A stretch of DNA of 15,840 bases from UBA1081 sp964443825 (GTDB lineage Bacteria; Bacillota; Clostridia; Oscillospirales; Acutalibacteraceae). A program made the translations under genes and the position numbers. Positions 1 through 7,526 of the stretch are shown here, in pieces. The DNA is taken from positions 1-15,840 of the forward strand of contig CAYUEV010000036.1 of the NCBI GenBank assembly GCA_964443825.1. Direction: 5' to 3'. Each line of letters begins with the position of its first letter. Within the stretch, counting starts at the first letter, position 1. The notes beneath the pieces were generated by a model, which saw only the letters and a list, made by a program, of their open reading frames with translations, searched no databases and had not been told where the DNA came from.

Positions 1-17
1 AAAACCTTGCCACAGCG

Positions 18-44
18 AACTTAAAAATGAAATCGTTTTAAGTT
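18..44. repeat. AT-rich perfect inverted repeat (9 bp arms)
   Basis: AACTTAAAA at 18-26 is exactly complementary to TTTTAAGTT at 36-44, with a 9-base loop. It sits in the 199-base non-coding stretch left of the murA stop codon. The function is not apparent; it could be part of a terminator for a gene outside the window. Confidence 0.4.
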
Positions 45-81
45 TTAATATATAATACCCGCCCGCCGCCGCGCTGACGTT

Positions 82-105
82 ACGGCAAAACCGGCCGTTT
101 TATAT
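82..105 (+). terminator. Weak terminator-like hairpin
   Basis: ACGGC (82-86) can pair with GCCGT (94-98) around a 7-base loop, and the stem is followed by TTTATAT on the plus strand. It could end transcription of a plus-strand gene lying left of the window. Short stem and no visible gene to serve, so weak. Confidence 0.25.
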
Positions 106-142
106 CCTAACGTCCAACGTCCGCCGTCTATAATCCAACGTC
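101..142 (-). repeat. Heptanucleotide-periodic array downstream of murA
   Basis: Six consecutive in-phase 7-base units run from 101 to 142 on the plus strand, each ending in C. Two are exactly CAACGTC (115-121 and 136-142), one is TAACGTC (108-114), one CGCCGTC (122-128). On the minus strand the units read as variants of TTGGACG / TTAGACG. The array starts right behind the murA terminator. A related array lies at 11741-11792 and a longer one at the right end of the window. No function is known to me. Confidence 0.6.
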
Positions 143-143
143 T

Positions 144-173
144 AAAAAAATAACCCGCGCTAATAAGGCGCGG
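144..173 (-). terminator. Intrinsic terminator of murA
   Basis: On the minus strand the stem CCGCGC (complement of 168-173) pairs with GCGCGG (complement of 155-160) around a 7-base loop and is followed by GTTATTTTTTT. It lies 27 bases past the murA stop codon, in the right orientation and place to end murA transcription. Confidence 0.85.
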
Positions 174-199
174 AATTTAATCTAACGTTATATTTTGTT

Positions 200-1501
200 T
201 TATCCCGCGTTCAGGGCGGATCTCGCGGAAGACTCGCGGTCGGGGAAATCGACTTTTTCTATGTTCGCTCCAAGTCCCTTTAATTTGTCGACTACTCTTT
301 CGTATCCTCTTTCGATGTGGTAAATGTCCTCTATTACGGTCGTCCCCTCGGCGCACATCCCGGCTATAAGCATAGCGGCGCCTGCTCTTAAGTCGTCGGC
401 TCTGACAGGAGCGCCGTGGAGCTTATTAACGCCTGAAATTATGGCCGCCTTGCCCTCGATCTGGATGGACGCGCCCATGCTGATAAGCTGATCGACGTAG
501 CGGAAACGATTGTCCCACACGCCGTCCGTTACAATGCTTATACCTTTGCTGAGGGCTAAAAAAGTAGTGAACTGCGGCTGCATATCGGTGGGGAAACCGG
601 GGTGAGGCATAGCCGTGACTTTGCAGCTTTTGCACCTCTGGGCGCACTTTACTCTTATCGAGTCGTCGTATTCCGCGACGGTAACGCCGCACTCTTTGAG
701 CTTCGCGGTTATGGACTCAAGGTGCTTGGGAATGACGTTTTTAATGAGAATATCGCCTTTCGCCGCCGCCGCCGCGACCATATAAGTGCCGGCCTCGATC
801 TGGTCGGGGATAATGGAGTAAGAGCAGCCGTGAAGAGAGCGCACGCCGACTATTTTTATGACGTCCGTTCCGGCGCCGTTGACGTTCGCGCCCATGAGGT
901 TCAAGAAGTTGGCGAGATCGACTATATGAGGCTCTTTCGCCGCGTTTTCGATTATAGTGACGCCCCTCGCCTTAACCGCCGCCAGCATAATGTTCACGGT
1001 CGCGCCGACCGAAACTTTGTCGAAATAAATGACGTTGCCCGAGAGCCTCGCCGCCTGAGCGTCAATCATTCCGTTGTCGTTCGTGATGGAAGCGCCCAAC
1101 TTCGCGAAACCTTTTAAGTGGAAGTCGATAGGCCTCACGCCGCCGAAATTGCACCCGCCGGGCATCGCGACTTTAGCGTGACTGTAGCGGCCCAAAAGAG
1201 CGCCTAAAAGGTAGTAGGACGAACGGGAATACTTTGTCATCTCGTAGGGAATTACGTAAGACATTATACTCCTCGTGTCTATTTCAAGGGTATTGGGATT
1301 GATATAGCGAACCGTAGCGCCCATATCGACGAGAATCTTTACCATGACCTGAACGTCGCGAATGTCGGGTATATTCTCAATCCGGCAGACGTCCTCGGCT
1401 AAAATCGTGGCGGGGATAATCGCCACAGCGGCGTTCTTGGCTCCGCTTATATCGACTTCGCCATGAAGCCTTACGCCGCCGTTTATAACGAATTTTTCCA
1501 T
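200..1501 (-). CDS. murA: UDP-N-acetylglucosamine 1-carboxyvinyltransferase (MurA)
   Basis: Cytoplasmic enzyme that transfers enolpyruvate from phosphoenolpyruvate to UDP-GlcNAc, the first committed step of peptidoglycan synthesis. The 433-residue length fits the family. Visible active-site residues are K22-N23 (GAKNAA), the catalytic-loop cysteine C117 in MPGGCNFGGVRPID (the residue alkylated by fosfomycin), D306 in GFPTDMQPQF, R372 in DDLRAGAA and R398 in IYHIERGYE, matching K22, C115, D305, R371 and R397 of the E. coli enzyme. The ATG at 1501 has GGGAAG 8 bases upstream. The gene is monocistronic, with an extended -10 promoter (1584-1612) and a terminator (144-173). An oddity is a cysteine cluster C286-x3-C290-x2-C293 just ahead of the PTDMQ motif. 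Clostridia often carry two copies (MurA1/MurA2, also called MurZ); which this is cannot be told here. Confidence 0.96.
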   Translation of the reverse strand: MEKFVINGGVRLHGEVDISGAKNAAVAIIPATILAEDVCRIENIPDIRDVQVMVKILVDMGATVRYINPNTLEIDTRSIMSYVIPYEMTKYSRSSYYLLGALLGRYSHAKVAMPGGCNFGGVRPIDFHLKGFAKLGASITNDNGMIDAQAARLSGNVIYFDKVSVGATVNIMLAAVKARGVTIIENAAKEPHIVDLANFLNLMGANVNGAGTDVIKIVGVRSLHGCSYSIIPDQIEAGTYMVAAAAAKGDILIKNVIPKHLESITAKLKECGVTVAEYDDSIRVKCAQRCKSCKVTAMPHPGFPTDMQPQFTTFLALSKGISIVTDGVWDNRFRYVDQLISMGASIQIEGKAAIISGVNKLHGAPVRADDLRAGAAMLIAGMCAEGTTVIEDIYHIERGYERVVDKLKGLGANIEKVDFPDRESSARSALNAG

Positions 1502-1801
1502 TATGTAACTTCCCGGTATTTTTTAGATAACAACGCTAAGCATATTGGGGATATGCCGCGGAGAAAACTTATTAACGCAGGGTATTATATCACAATATGT
1601 AAGAAATTTAAAGCCTAATTCAAGAATTATTCTAATTTTTGTTAAAAATGACAAAATCTACTTTTAACTCAAACTACATATAGCCCAAGTCAAATTTGTT
1701 ATACAATATGTTGTTGGAAGATTTTCAGTTCGTTTACAAATTCTTAAAAATTTTTTACAATTTTAGATAAAATGTATTTTCGGAAAATCGCGTCAAAATA
1801 A
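1502..1801. other. AT-rich intergenic region with the murA promoter
   Basis: 300 bases between the permease stop codon and murA, strongly AT-rich compared with the flanking genes. Apart from the murA promoter (1584-1612) and the murA leader, I see no ORF, RNA gene or convincing terminator for the ABC operon that ends at 1802. The only candidate is a weak ATTTTC/GAAAAT dyad near 1780-1792. Confidence 0.5.
1584..1612 (-). promoter_or_regulatory. murA promoter, extended -10
   Basis: On the minus strand, a perfect TATAAT (complement of 1584-1589) is preceded by TG one base upstream (extended -10, 1591-1592). At 17-base spacing there is TTTAAA (1607-1612) as a 4/6 match to the -35 box. Transcription would start near 1577 and give a leader of about 75 nt before the murA ATG. 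Confidence 0.65.
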
Positions 1802-2629
1802 TTATTTTAAGTTAATTTTCGATTCCGTAAGCTGAACGGTTAAGATATAGATAAACACGGAGGCTATGGTTTTAAAGTAAACTCCCGTAAGCCCTACAGT
1901 CAGAGCGCCGTTCGCCGACGCCTCGTTTATGGCGGCCAGATTCACCGACATTGAAACGCCCTCCTCGGCTATAATCAAGGTCACGTCGCAAAGCGACTCA
2001 AGACCGTAAGCCGCGCCCTGGATTATAAAAATCACAGCGGCGGCGTAAAGTATAACGCCCACCGTCCCCAGCTTGTGAAAAGGCCTTACGTTGCTTAAGG
2101 TTATGGCAAAGATTATGAGCATAACGAGGACGCACGCGTTAAAAAGTCCTATTATCGCCGAAACCGCGAGGTATTTGATATAAATCTTTTCGGCGCCTAA
2201 CCCGAAACTCTGCAGAAGAGAGTATATCATGTCGTAAGCCTGGGCGCCTTCCTGATCCTCCGTCGTCCAGTACATGACGAGGGCGACGACCGACACGGCG
2301 GCGACGGCGTAGCTTATCACGACCCAGAACGAGGACGTGATCCACTTGGAAAAAATCAAGGAGCTTGTCCTTACGGGGAGAGTCTGGGTCAAATACCCCT
2401 CTCGTCCGAAGAGCGATTTATTAACCCCGAAAACAACCGAAACAAAGGTCACGATAAGAGCCGCGAGAGTGATTATTATGACGGCGGCAGAGGTGACGAA
2501 TCTTAAAATCCCGTTTTTAAAAAAAGCCGAAATAAGCATCGCGACGGCGGCTATCGCGGCGGCCAAGTAAATGTTGCCCATTCTTCTGAAGCCGGAGAGG
2601 AGGTCGTGTTTAATCAATTTCCCAATCAT
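1802..2629 (-). CDS. ABC-2-type transporter permease subunit
   Basis: Integral membrane protein of 275 residues with about six hydrophobic segments (roughly residues 18-36, 42-70, 95-118, 150-180, 188-206 and 245-265). After the second segment comes a loop, FGREGYLTQTLPVRTSS, of a type I associate with uncharacterised ABC-2-like permeases of clostridia. It is expected to form the membrane channel with the ATPase encoded immediately upstream. The two genes overlap by 20 bases, indicating translational coupling. The ATG at 2629 has a strong Shine-Dalgarno AAGGAGG (complement of 2639-2645) placed 9 bases upstream, inside the ATPase gene. The substrate cannot be read from the sequence; export of a lipid, peptide or antimicrobial is possible. 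No substrate-binding protein is encoded nearby, which favours export. Confidence 0.82.
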   Translation of the reverse strand: MIGKLIKHDLLSGFRRMGNIYLAAAIAAVAMLISAFFKNGILRFVTSAAVIIITLAALIVTFVSVVFGVNKSLFGREGYLTQTLPVRTSSLIFSKWITSSFWVVISYAVAAVSVVALVMYWTTEDQEGAQAYDMIYSLLQSFGLGAEKIYIKYLAVSAIIGLFNACVLVMLIIFAITLSNVRPFHKLGTVGVILYAAAVIFIIQGAAYGLESLCDVTLIIAEEGVSMSVNLAAINEASANGALTVGLTGVYFKTIASVFIYILTVQLTESKINLK

Positions 2630-3332
2630 TTCCTATTACCTCCTTAAATACTTCCTCAAGCGATTTGCCGCTTCTTCTCACGTTTTCCAGCGACGTGTTC
2701 ACAAGGACTTTCCCGCGGCCTAAAATAAGAACGTGGTTAAAACTCGCCTCAAGATCGTTTACCATGTGAGTGGACAATATCAGCGTCGATTTTTCGGCGT
2801 AGTTTCGCATTATGATATCGAGAATATTTTCTCTCGCGGCGGGATCGACCCCGCCCAAAGGCTCGTCCAGAAGGTAAAGCTCGGCGGCTCTCGACATAAC
2901 CAGAAGAAGCTGGATCTTTTCCCGCATACCCTTGGACATGGTTTTGATTTTTTTCTTTAAGTTAAGGTGAAAGCGCTCGGCGAAATCAAGCGCTTTTTGT
3001 CTGTCGAAATCGTAAAAGAAGTCGTTAAAGTAGTCGATCGCGTCTATCGTCCTGAAGTAGTCCGGAAGGTAAGCGGTATCGGGCAGAAACGCCGTCGACG
3101 CTTTCGTCAAAACGCCCGGCTGGCGCCCGCCTATGACGACCTTGCCCTTATAATCGTGGATGCAGCCGGAGAGAATTTTTAAAAGAGTCGTCTTGCCGCA
3201 GCCGTTAGGACCCAGAAGCCCCACTATTTTGCCCGCGGGAATATCAAACGATACGTCGGACAGAACGGGTTTCCCGCGAACATATGATTTGTTGAGGTTG
3301 CGAACTTTTACGGCATACTCTATATCGGACAT
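2610..3332 (-). CDS. ABC transporter ATP-binding protein
   Basis: Cytoplasmic ATPase (240 residues from the chosen start) that powers the permease encoded downstream. Walker A is GPNGCGKTT (41-49), the signature is the variant MSKGM (132-136) instead of LSGGQ, Walker B is LYLLDEP (152-158), and the H-loop histidine is H189 in LSTHM. The short length and the SKGM signature fit single-domain ATPases of the ABC-2/YtrB-like group. A GTG at 3341 would add three residues, but it lies inside the ribosome-binding site AAGGTG; the ATG at 3332, six bases after that site, is the better start. The gene begins 24 bases after the upstream hydrolase-like gene ends, so all three probably share one transcript from the 4570-4598 promoter. 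No GntR-type regulator, often linked to such transporters, is present. Confidence 0.92.
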   Translation of the reverse strand: MSDIEYAVKVRNLNKSYVRGKPVLSDVSFDIPAGKIVGLLGPNGCGKTTLLKILSGCIHDYKGKVVIGGRQPGVLTKASTAFLPDTAYLPDYFRTIDAIDYFNDFFYDFDRQKALDFAERFHLNLKKKIKTMSKGMREKIQLLLVMSRAAELYLLDEPLGGVDPAARENILDIIMRNYAEKSTLILSTHMVNDLEASFNHVLILGRGKVLVNTSLENVRRSGKSLEEVFKEVIGNDWEID

Positions 3333-3356
3333 TTGCGTCACCTTTTTTAATGAGTT

Positions 3357-4517
3357 TTAAGAGAAAATCCCGCTTATTATGGTTTTAACTCTCTCGTCGC
3401 TTAAAACCGAGAGGTGCGACGCGTCTTTAACAAAGTAGGTTTTATCGGGCGCGGGACAGGTCGATTTATCGGGTTCGCGATCCGCCGGCGAACAGGACCC
3501 GCATAAAGACGAGGAAGCCGCTTCCACAAGACCGTCGGACGAAAAGTCGTCGTCAAGCACGACGGGCGCCAGTCTTTTTCCCCAGACCGAAATATTGTAA
3601 AAATCGAGATCTTTAATGATTTCGGGGAATTTTAACGAAAAATCATGATATTCTTTAATCTCCTCGCGAAGGGAGGGAGAGAGTTTTTCGGAATACTTAT
3701 TAAAAACGTCGTCAAATAGCCTAAAAGGAATTAAGGCCCACATTAAAGAGCTGTAAATTACGACGCTCTCCTTAACGGCGTTCACGGCCTTTTGAGCCGT
3801 CGCTTTCATAACGTCGGAGGGGACGACCGCGAGAGCCTGCGAAAGAGAGGTCGCTTTGCCGCCCAGATAATTTAAGAGTTCCGAGGGTCTGTCGAGATTT
3901 AATTTGTCGAGGAATAAAGCTCCGACTATCTCCATGCCGTCGAGAGCGGACGATACGTTTACGACTTTTCCTAAATTCTCGCTCCCGTACTTTAAGACGT
4001 AAGCCTTAACTAAAGCCCCGCCCAAATCCGTGGTAATAATATCGGCTTTATCGGAGTTTGTTTTAGCGAGGGCCGATTTAATAAAATCGTCAAGTTCTTT
4101 CGCTTCCGAAAAAACGCCGCCGAAAGCGTTGTAGGAGAAGTAAAACACGTTCTCCTCGCCGACGGTTTTTGCCAAATCCTTAACGTCCGCCATTCTGTAG
4201 ATGAAATTCTTCTCGCCCTCGGAACACTCCGAAACGGGTTTTTGGAATCTTACGGTTTTGACGCTGTTTTTATTTTTCCCGTCGGGATTTAAGGAGAGAG
4301 GGTTGACGACGTCCAAAACGATATTTTTGATTTTATCGGAGAAGCCGCCGTCTTTTCTAAAGACCATCATTTTCATGAGAGCGCCTTTTACGTCGTTTAT
4401 CAGGGCTTTTTTATCGATCGCGGGAGGCCACGCGTTTTTGATTTCGGCGCCGCCCGCGTCCGTTAAAACAACCTTTGACTTTCCCGCTCCGGGGACTATA
4501 ATAAGTGGTCTCGCCAT
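3357..4517 (-). CDS. Alpha/beta-hydrolase-like protein with Asp at the nucleophile position
   Basis: 386 residues with no signal peptide, so probably cytoplasmic. The N-terminus (PLIIVPGAGKS, 4-14) resembles strand beta-3 and the oxyanion region of LCAT/lipase-type hydrolases. The nucleophile elbow reads IITTDLGG (160-167), putting D164 where these enzymes have Ser. An SDG acid motif follows at 327-329 (D328), and a candidate catalytic His, H368, lies in KDASHLS. The protein aligns along its length with the secreted protein at 13130-15040, for example in the NVFYFSY/NVYVYTY segments, MWALIPFRLFDD against LWAMVPVEYFDE, and the SDGL motif. Three cysteines (C339, C342, C354) cluster between acid and His. 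The ATG at 4517 has AAGGTG 7 bases upstream; a longer reading to 4598 would run through the promoter. It is first in an operon with an ABC exporter. Whether it is an enzyme (Asp nucleophile, as in dehalogenases and epoxide hydrolases) or a degenerate scaffold is open. Confidence 0.75.
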   Translation of the reverse strand: MARPLIIVPGAGKSKVVLTDAGGAEIKNAWPPAIDKKALINDVKGALMKMMVFRKDGGFSDKIKNIVLDVVNPLSLNPDGKNKNSVKTVRFQKPVSECSEGEKNFIYRMADVKDLAKTVGEENVFYFSYNAFGGVFSEAKELDDFIKSALAKTNSDKADIITTDLGGALVKAYVLKYGSENLGKVVNVSSALDGMEIVGALFLDKLNLDRPSELLNYLGGKATSLSQALAVVPSDVMKATAQKAVNAVKESVVIYSSLMWALIPFRLFDDVFNKYSEKLSPSLREEIKEYHDFSLKFPEIIKDLDFYNISVWGKRLAPVVLDDDFSSDGLVEAASSSLCGSCSPADREPDKSTCPAPDKTYFVKDASHLSVLSDERVKTIISGIFS

Positions 4518-4569
4518 TAAAATCACCTTAAATTTTAAATGCTGAGCTTTAATAAAACCCGCGCCTCTT

Positions 4570-4598
4570 ATACTACCACAAAAATAAAATATTTTCAA
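4570..4598 (-). promoter_or_regulatory. Promoter of the hydrolase-like/ABC operon
   Basis: On the minus strand TTGAAA (complement of 4593-4598) and TAGTAT (complement of 4570-4575) are 17 bases apart, and TGG precedes the -10 box (extended -10). It lies about 50 bases before the ATG at 4517. It is back to back with the plus-strand promoter at 4619-4647, so a regulator bound between them could affect both units. Confidence 0.55.
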
Positions 4599-4618
4599 GG
4601 GAATATTGATTTTTATAG

Positions 4619-4647
4619 TTGTAATACGGGAGCCGTCGTGCTATAAT
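4619..4647 (+). promoter_or_regulatory. Promoter of the N-terminal-dockerin gene
   Basis: TTGTAA (4619-4624), a 17-base spacer and a perfect TATAAT (4642-4647). Expected start of transcription is near 4654, leaving a leader of about 40 nt before the GTG at 4696. Confidence 0.65.
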
Positions 4648-4695
4648 CGAAAATAGAGTATCTGTCGGAATTTATCCGCATGGAGAATGATTGTC

Positions 4696-5625
4696 GTGAA
4701 AAACAAAATTACGGCGCTGATTTTGGCGCTTACGCTTATCATCCCGTCTTTTTGCGTTTTGTCGTCCGCCGAGTCGCTCCTTTTAGGGGACGTCGACTTA
4801 AACGGCGTTCACACCGCGTCCGACGCGAGAGCGGTTCTCAGGTTTTCAGCCAACCTAGAGAAGCCCGACGAAACGGCTCTTAAAGCCGCCGACGCCAACA
4901 AAGACGGCTCGGTCACGGCTTCGGACGCCAGGATGATTTTAAGATGGTCGGCAAAACTTGAAACCGGCCCTACGGTCGAACAGGAAACCGGGTTCGACGC
5001 GGAGCCCGGCTCTTTCGACGGCGGCGGTCCCGGAATGGAAACCAACGATTATCCCGCCTCGATAGACGCTTTCTTTGCCGGCGATTTCTATCTGGAAGCC
5101 GTCGATCTGGATCAATTTCAGGAGTTTGAAGGCAGCGTAGCCCTGGCCGTAAAAGACGGCGATATGGAAGCCGTCATTCCCGTCAACGGTTTAAACGTTT
5201 GCGTTCTTGTGATGGATGAAAGAGTATACGTAAAGACGGAAAACGGCGAAGGCGACAGGTACTACGCCGACTTTACGCCTTACCTTAAAGCCGCCGGAAT
5301 CGAAACCGATTTCAGCGAACTCGTGTCGGCTTTAGATTATTCGTCTGTAGGCGAGTACGAAAAGCCCGTTAAAACCTCCCTCGAAAAAGACGGCGTTCTA
5401 TACGACGTTTATACGTTCACGGAAACGGAAAGCAAAGTCGCTTTTTACTGCCTTAACGGAGAAGTTAAAGGTCTCGCCGCCTTTAACGACGACGGAACGC
5501 TGATATATGATCTCAAGATACAAAAACTCAGCGAAAAAATCCCCGAAAACATGCTTACTTTAGATGGTTTCCAAAATGATATTCATAAAGTTGTCGGCTT
5601 GATGCGCGACGCGCGATCCGAATGA
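4696..5625 (+). CDS. Secreted protein with N-terminal type I dockerin
   Basis: 309 residues from the GTG start, with a Sec signal peptide (about 1-25, cut near SSA-ES). A two-repeat dockerin follows directly (about 30-89), with calcium-loop patterns DVDLNGVHTASD and DANKDGSVTASD, each followed by AR and an LR-x-SA-x-LE helix. A Gly/Glu-rich linker (about 90-118) leads to an unrecognised C-terminal domain of about 190 residues, predicted mainly beta. Its alternating pattern (for example VYVKTENGEG, then a YYADF segment) recalls LolA/LppX-like lipid-binding folds, but I cannot confirm this. The dockerin should bind a cohesin on a surface scaffold encoded elsewhere. GTG 4696 is preferred because GGAG (4682-4685) is 10 bases upstream, whereas the ATG at 4687 is only one base from it. 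The gene has its own promoter and is divergent from the ABC operon. Confidence 0.85.
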   Translation: MKNKITALILALTLIIPSFCVLSSAESLLLGDVDLNGVHTASDARAVLRFSANLEKPDETALKAADANKDGSVTASDARMILRWSAKLETGPTVEQETGFDAEPGSFDGGGPGMETNDYPASIDAFFAGDFYLEAVDLDQFQEFEGSVALAVKDGDMEAVIPVNGLNVCVLVMDERVYVKTENGEGDRYYADFTPYLKAAGIETDFSELVSALDYSSVGEYEKPVKTSLEKDGVLYDVYTFTETESKVAFYCLNGEVKGLAAFNDDGTLIYDLKIQKLSEKIPENMLTLDGFQNDIHKVVGLMRDARSE

Positions 5626-5945
5626 TTATGATTTTCCCCAAAAGCCGCCCGGCCTTCTTGCGTCTGAAACCGGGGGATTTCGGGAAAACGCGGAGGGAGG
5701 GATTGGCGTTTTGTCGCGGATGACCCTCCTGCGGGAGTAAGCGTCGGCGTGGGCGTTTTTCCCCGAGTACGCCAAAAGGATTTATCGGCGAAATAAAGAC
5801 GCGAAACGGCGCCCGCCGTCTTGTTTGTTATATTCCCCGCCCGCGTCGATTTTTATGATAAACCGCGAAATATTCTCAAAATATAATTGACTTAACCGTA
5901 AAAATATTTTATCATAAGGATATAAATTGTTAAGGGGGCATTGAT
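5626..5945. other. GC-rich intergenic region without a gene
   Basis: About 260 bases of GC-rich sequence follow the dockerin gene, then an AT-rich promoter segment. No ORF with a plausible start is seen on either strand. A small hairpin ACGGC/GCCGT (5806-5810 with 5815-5819) followed by CTTGTTTGTT could be a weak terminator. Short dyads such as CTCC/GGAG (around 5727-5737) also occur but make no recognisable RNA. Confidence 0.4.
5887..5915 (+). promoter_or_regulatory. Promoter of the GPH symporter gene
   Basis: TTGACT (5887-5892), a 17-base spacer and TATCAT (5910-5915), followed by a short leader with the ribosome-binding site AAGGGGG (5932-5938). Confidence 0.7.
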
Positions 5946-7382
5946 GTGGGTAAAAAAGAAGTAAACTACAAGAAGTATATGAACTTCAAGGAAATCGCCG
6001 CCTATTCGCTCGGTCTGTTCGGTTTTCAGGCGATAGTCGGACTTCTCAACTCCTATCAGGCGGAATTCGACGGCTCGATTTTGGGGGCCAATGTGAGCAT
6101 TGTCGCGATACTTATACTCGTCGCGAAAATCGCCTCCGTTGTCGCGGATCCCGTCGTCGGCAGTCTTGTGGACCGCTCAAAGTCAAAACTGGGCAAGTTT
6201 AAGTCCATGATCGTCTATTCTTTGGCGCCGCTGCTTATTTTTACGACGCTTGTGTTTGTGAAAGTTCCCTTTAAGGGCTTCTTGCTGTACGCGTGGATTT
6301 TCCTCACATACTTCGCCTGGAGCATCGCGATGACGATGGGCGACGTCCCCTCGCAGGGCGTCGCCTCCGCGCTGACGCCGGACCCCGTCGAGAGAACGAA
6401 CGTTATCTCCATTTCAAACACTTTTAAACAGGTCGGATTTTCCGCCTGCGTCGTTATTGTTCCCATAGTGTGCCTGATTATTCCGGGCGGCTCCAGAGTT
6501 ATCGTAAAAAGCGGCGAGACGGACACTCCCATGATAGCCTCCGAATTTTTAGGCACGGCTGTTTTGACGGCCGTTCTGGGGTGCGCGCTCTTCGCCTTGA
6601 TACCCTTAATCAACAAGGAGAGAGTCAAAGTTGAGCCGAACGAAAAGACTTCCGCCGGCGACATGATAAGAGTCCTTAAGAGCAACAAGCCGCTCGCGCT
6701 CGTAATTCTCTCCTATTTCCTGGGATTCGGCAGACAGATGGCGATGGGAATACAGGTTCAGGCCGCGACGGTCATTCTCGGTTCGCAGAACCTCGTCGCC
6801 GTTTTGGGCATAGTTACGGCGATAGGCTCGATGATTTCAATGGCCATGTGCCCGCTGCTCATAAAAAAGCTCAATGAGAAGAGAACCTATATACTCCTCT
6901 CGGTCTACGGCTTCGCGGTTTCGGTACTCTCGTTCGCGGTGGGTCATTTCTGGTTCAGAAACCCCGGCAGCGTCGTCCTGACCGTCCTCTTCTACGCGAC
7001 GCTTTTCTTAATAGGGCTTCAGTTCGGAGCGGTGACGCTCATGCCCATGATAATGACCGCTGACGCCGTGGACTATTACGAGTATGAGACCGGCAAGAGA
7101 ATGGAAGGCGCCGCCTATTCGGTTCTTACGCTGACCATAAAAGTCTGCATGGCGCTGGGAACGGCGGTCGGGCTCATTTTTGTCTCCGCCTCGGGATATT
7201 ACGCTTCTCTTGAAACCGGCGTGTTCACAAACGGCACTAAAGATATTATATTCTTCGCCTACACGGCGCTGCCGGGAATTTTGGCGCTTCTCTCAATTTT
7301 CCCGATGTTCAAATACGACATATACGGCGAAAAGAAAGCGATGATTTCGGCGGAACTTCAAAAGAGAAGAGAGTCGAAGTAA
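5946..7382 (+). CDS. GPH-family sugar:cation symporter (MFS superfamily)
   Basis: Integral membrane protein of 478 residues with about 12 hydrophobic segments, expected to import a sugar, glycoside or uronide with Na+ or H+ (family of MelB, XynB/XylP and UidB). The diagnostic first cytoplasmic loop is present: ADPVVGSLVDRSKSKLGKFK (67-86), with the two family aspartates D68 and D76. The family motif near the tenth/eleventh segment is also clear: ADAVDYYEYETGKRMEGAAY. The start is GTG 5946, 7 bases after AAGGGGG; the overlapping ATG at 5944 is out of frame. The gene has its own promoter and terminator and no adjacent glycosidase or regulator, so the substrate is unknown. Unlike the usual arrangement, it is not part of a sugar-utilisation operon here. 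Confidence 0.93.
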   Translation: MGKKEVNYKKYMNFKEIAAYSLGLFGFQAIVGLLNSYQAEFDGSILGANVSIVAILILVAKIASVVADPVVGSLVDRSKSKLGKFKSMIVYSLAPLLIFTTLVFVKVPFKGFLLYAWIFLTYFAWSIAMTMGDVPSQGVASALTPDPVERTNVISISNTFKQVGFSACVVIVPIVCLIIPGGSRVIVKSGETDTPMIASEFLGTAVLTAVLGCALFALIPLINKERVKVEPNEKTSAGDMIRVLKSNKPLALVILSYFLGFGRQMAMGIQVQAATVILGSQNLVAVLGIVTAIGSMISMAMCPLLIKKLNEKRTYILLSVYGFAVSVLSFAVGHFWFRNPGSVVLTVLFYATLFLIGLQFGAVTLMPMIMTADAVDYYEYETGKRMEGAAYSVLTLTIKVCMALGTAVGLIFVSASGYYASLETGVFTNGTKDIIFFAYTALPGILALLSIFPMFKYDIYGEKKAMISAELQKRRESK

Positions 7383-7398
7383 ATTAACGCTCTATAGT

Positions 7399-7430
7399 AA
7401 ACCCCTCCCGCCCGGAGGGGTTTTGGTTTT
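7399..7430 (+). terminator. Intrinsic terminator of the symporter gene
   Basis: AAACCCCTCC (7399-7408) pairs perfectly with GGAGGGGTTT (7414-7423) around the loop CGCCC, followed by a TTTTGGTTTT tract. It lies 17 bases past the stop codon. Confidence 0.9.
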
Positions 7431-7438
7431 CGCCCGTA

Positions 7439-7467
7439 TTGACAACTTAAATTTAATGTGCTAGACT
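7439..7467 (+). promoter_or_regulatory. Promoter of the transglutaminase/O-acetylation cluster
   Basis: Consensus TTGACA (7439-7444), 17-base spacer, TAGACT (7462-7467). It starts within 10 bases of the upstream terminator and lies about 60 bases before the GTG at 7527. No other clear promoter is seen before 11868, so the genes at 7527-11738 may form one transcript. Confidence 0.7.
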
Positions 7468-7526
7468 TAATGACGGTTGATTTATAACTTCGGACGATTT
7501 CTTAAGTTCAGCGGGGGGTCTTGTTT

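Noticed and set aside
602..1117. 171-codon plus-strand ORF inside murA
   Set aside because: Arg-rich translation antisense to a clear MurA; a shadow of the GC-rich codon pattern.
4201..4545. 114-codon plus-strand ORF opposite the hydrolase-like gene
   Set aside because: No ribosome-binding site, hydrophobic/Phe-rich shadow translation, fully inside a supported gene with paralogue similarity.
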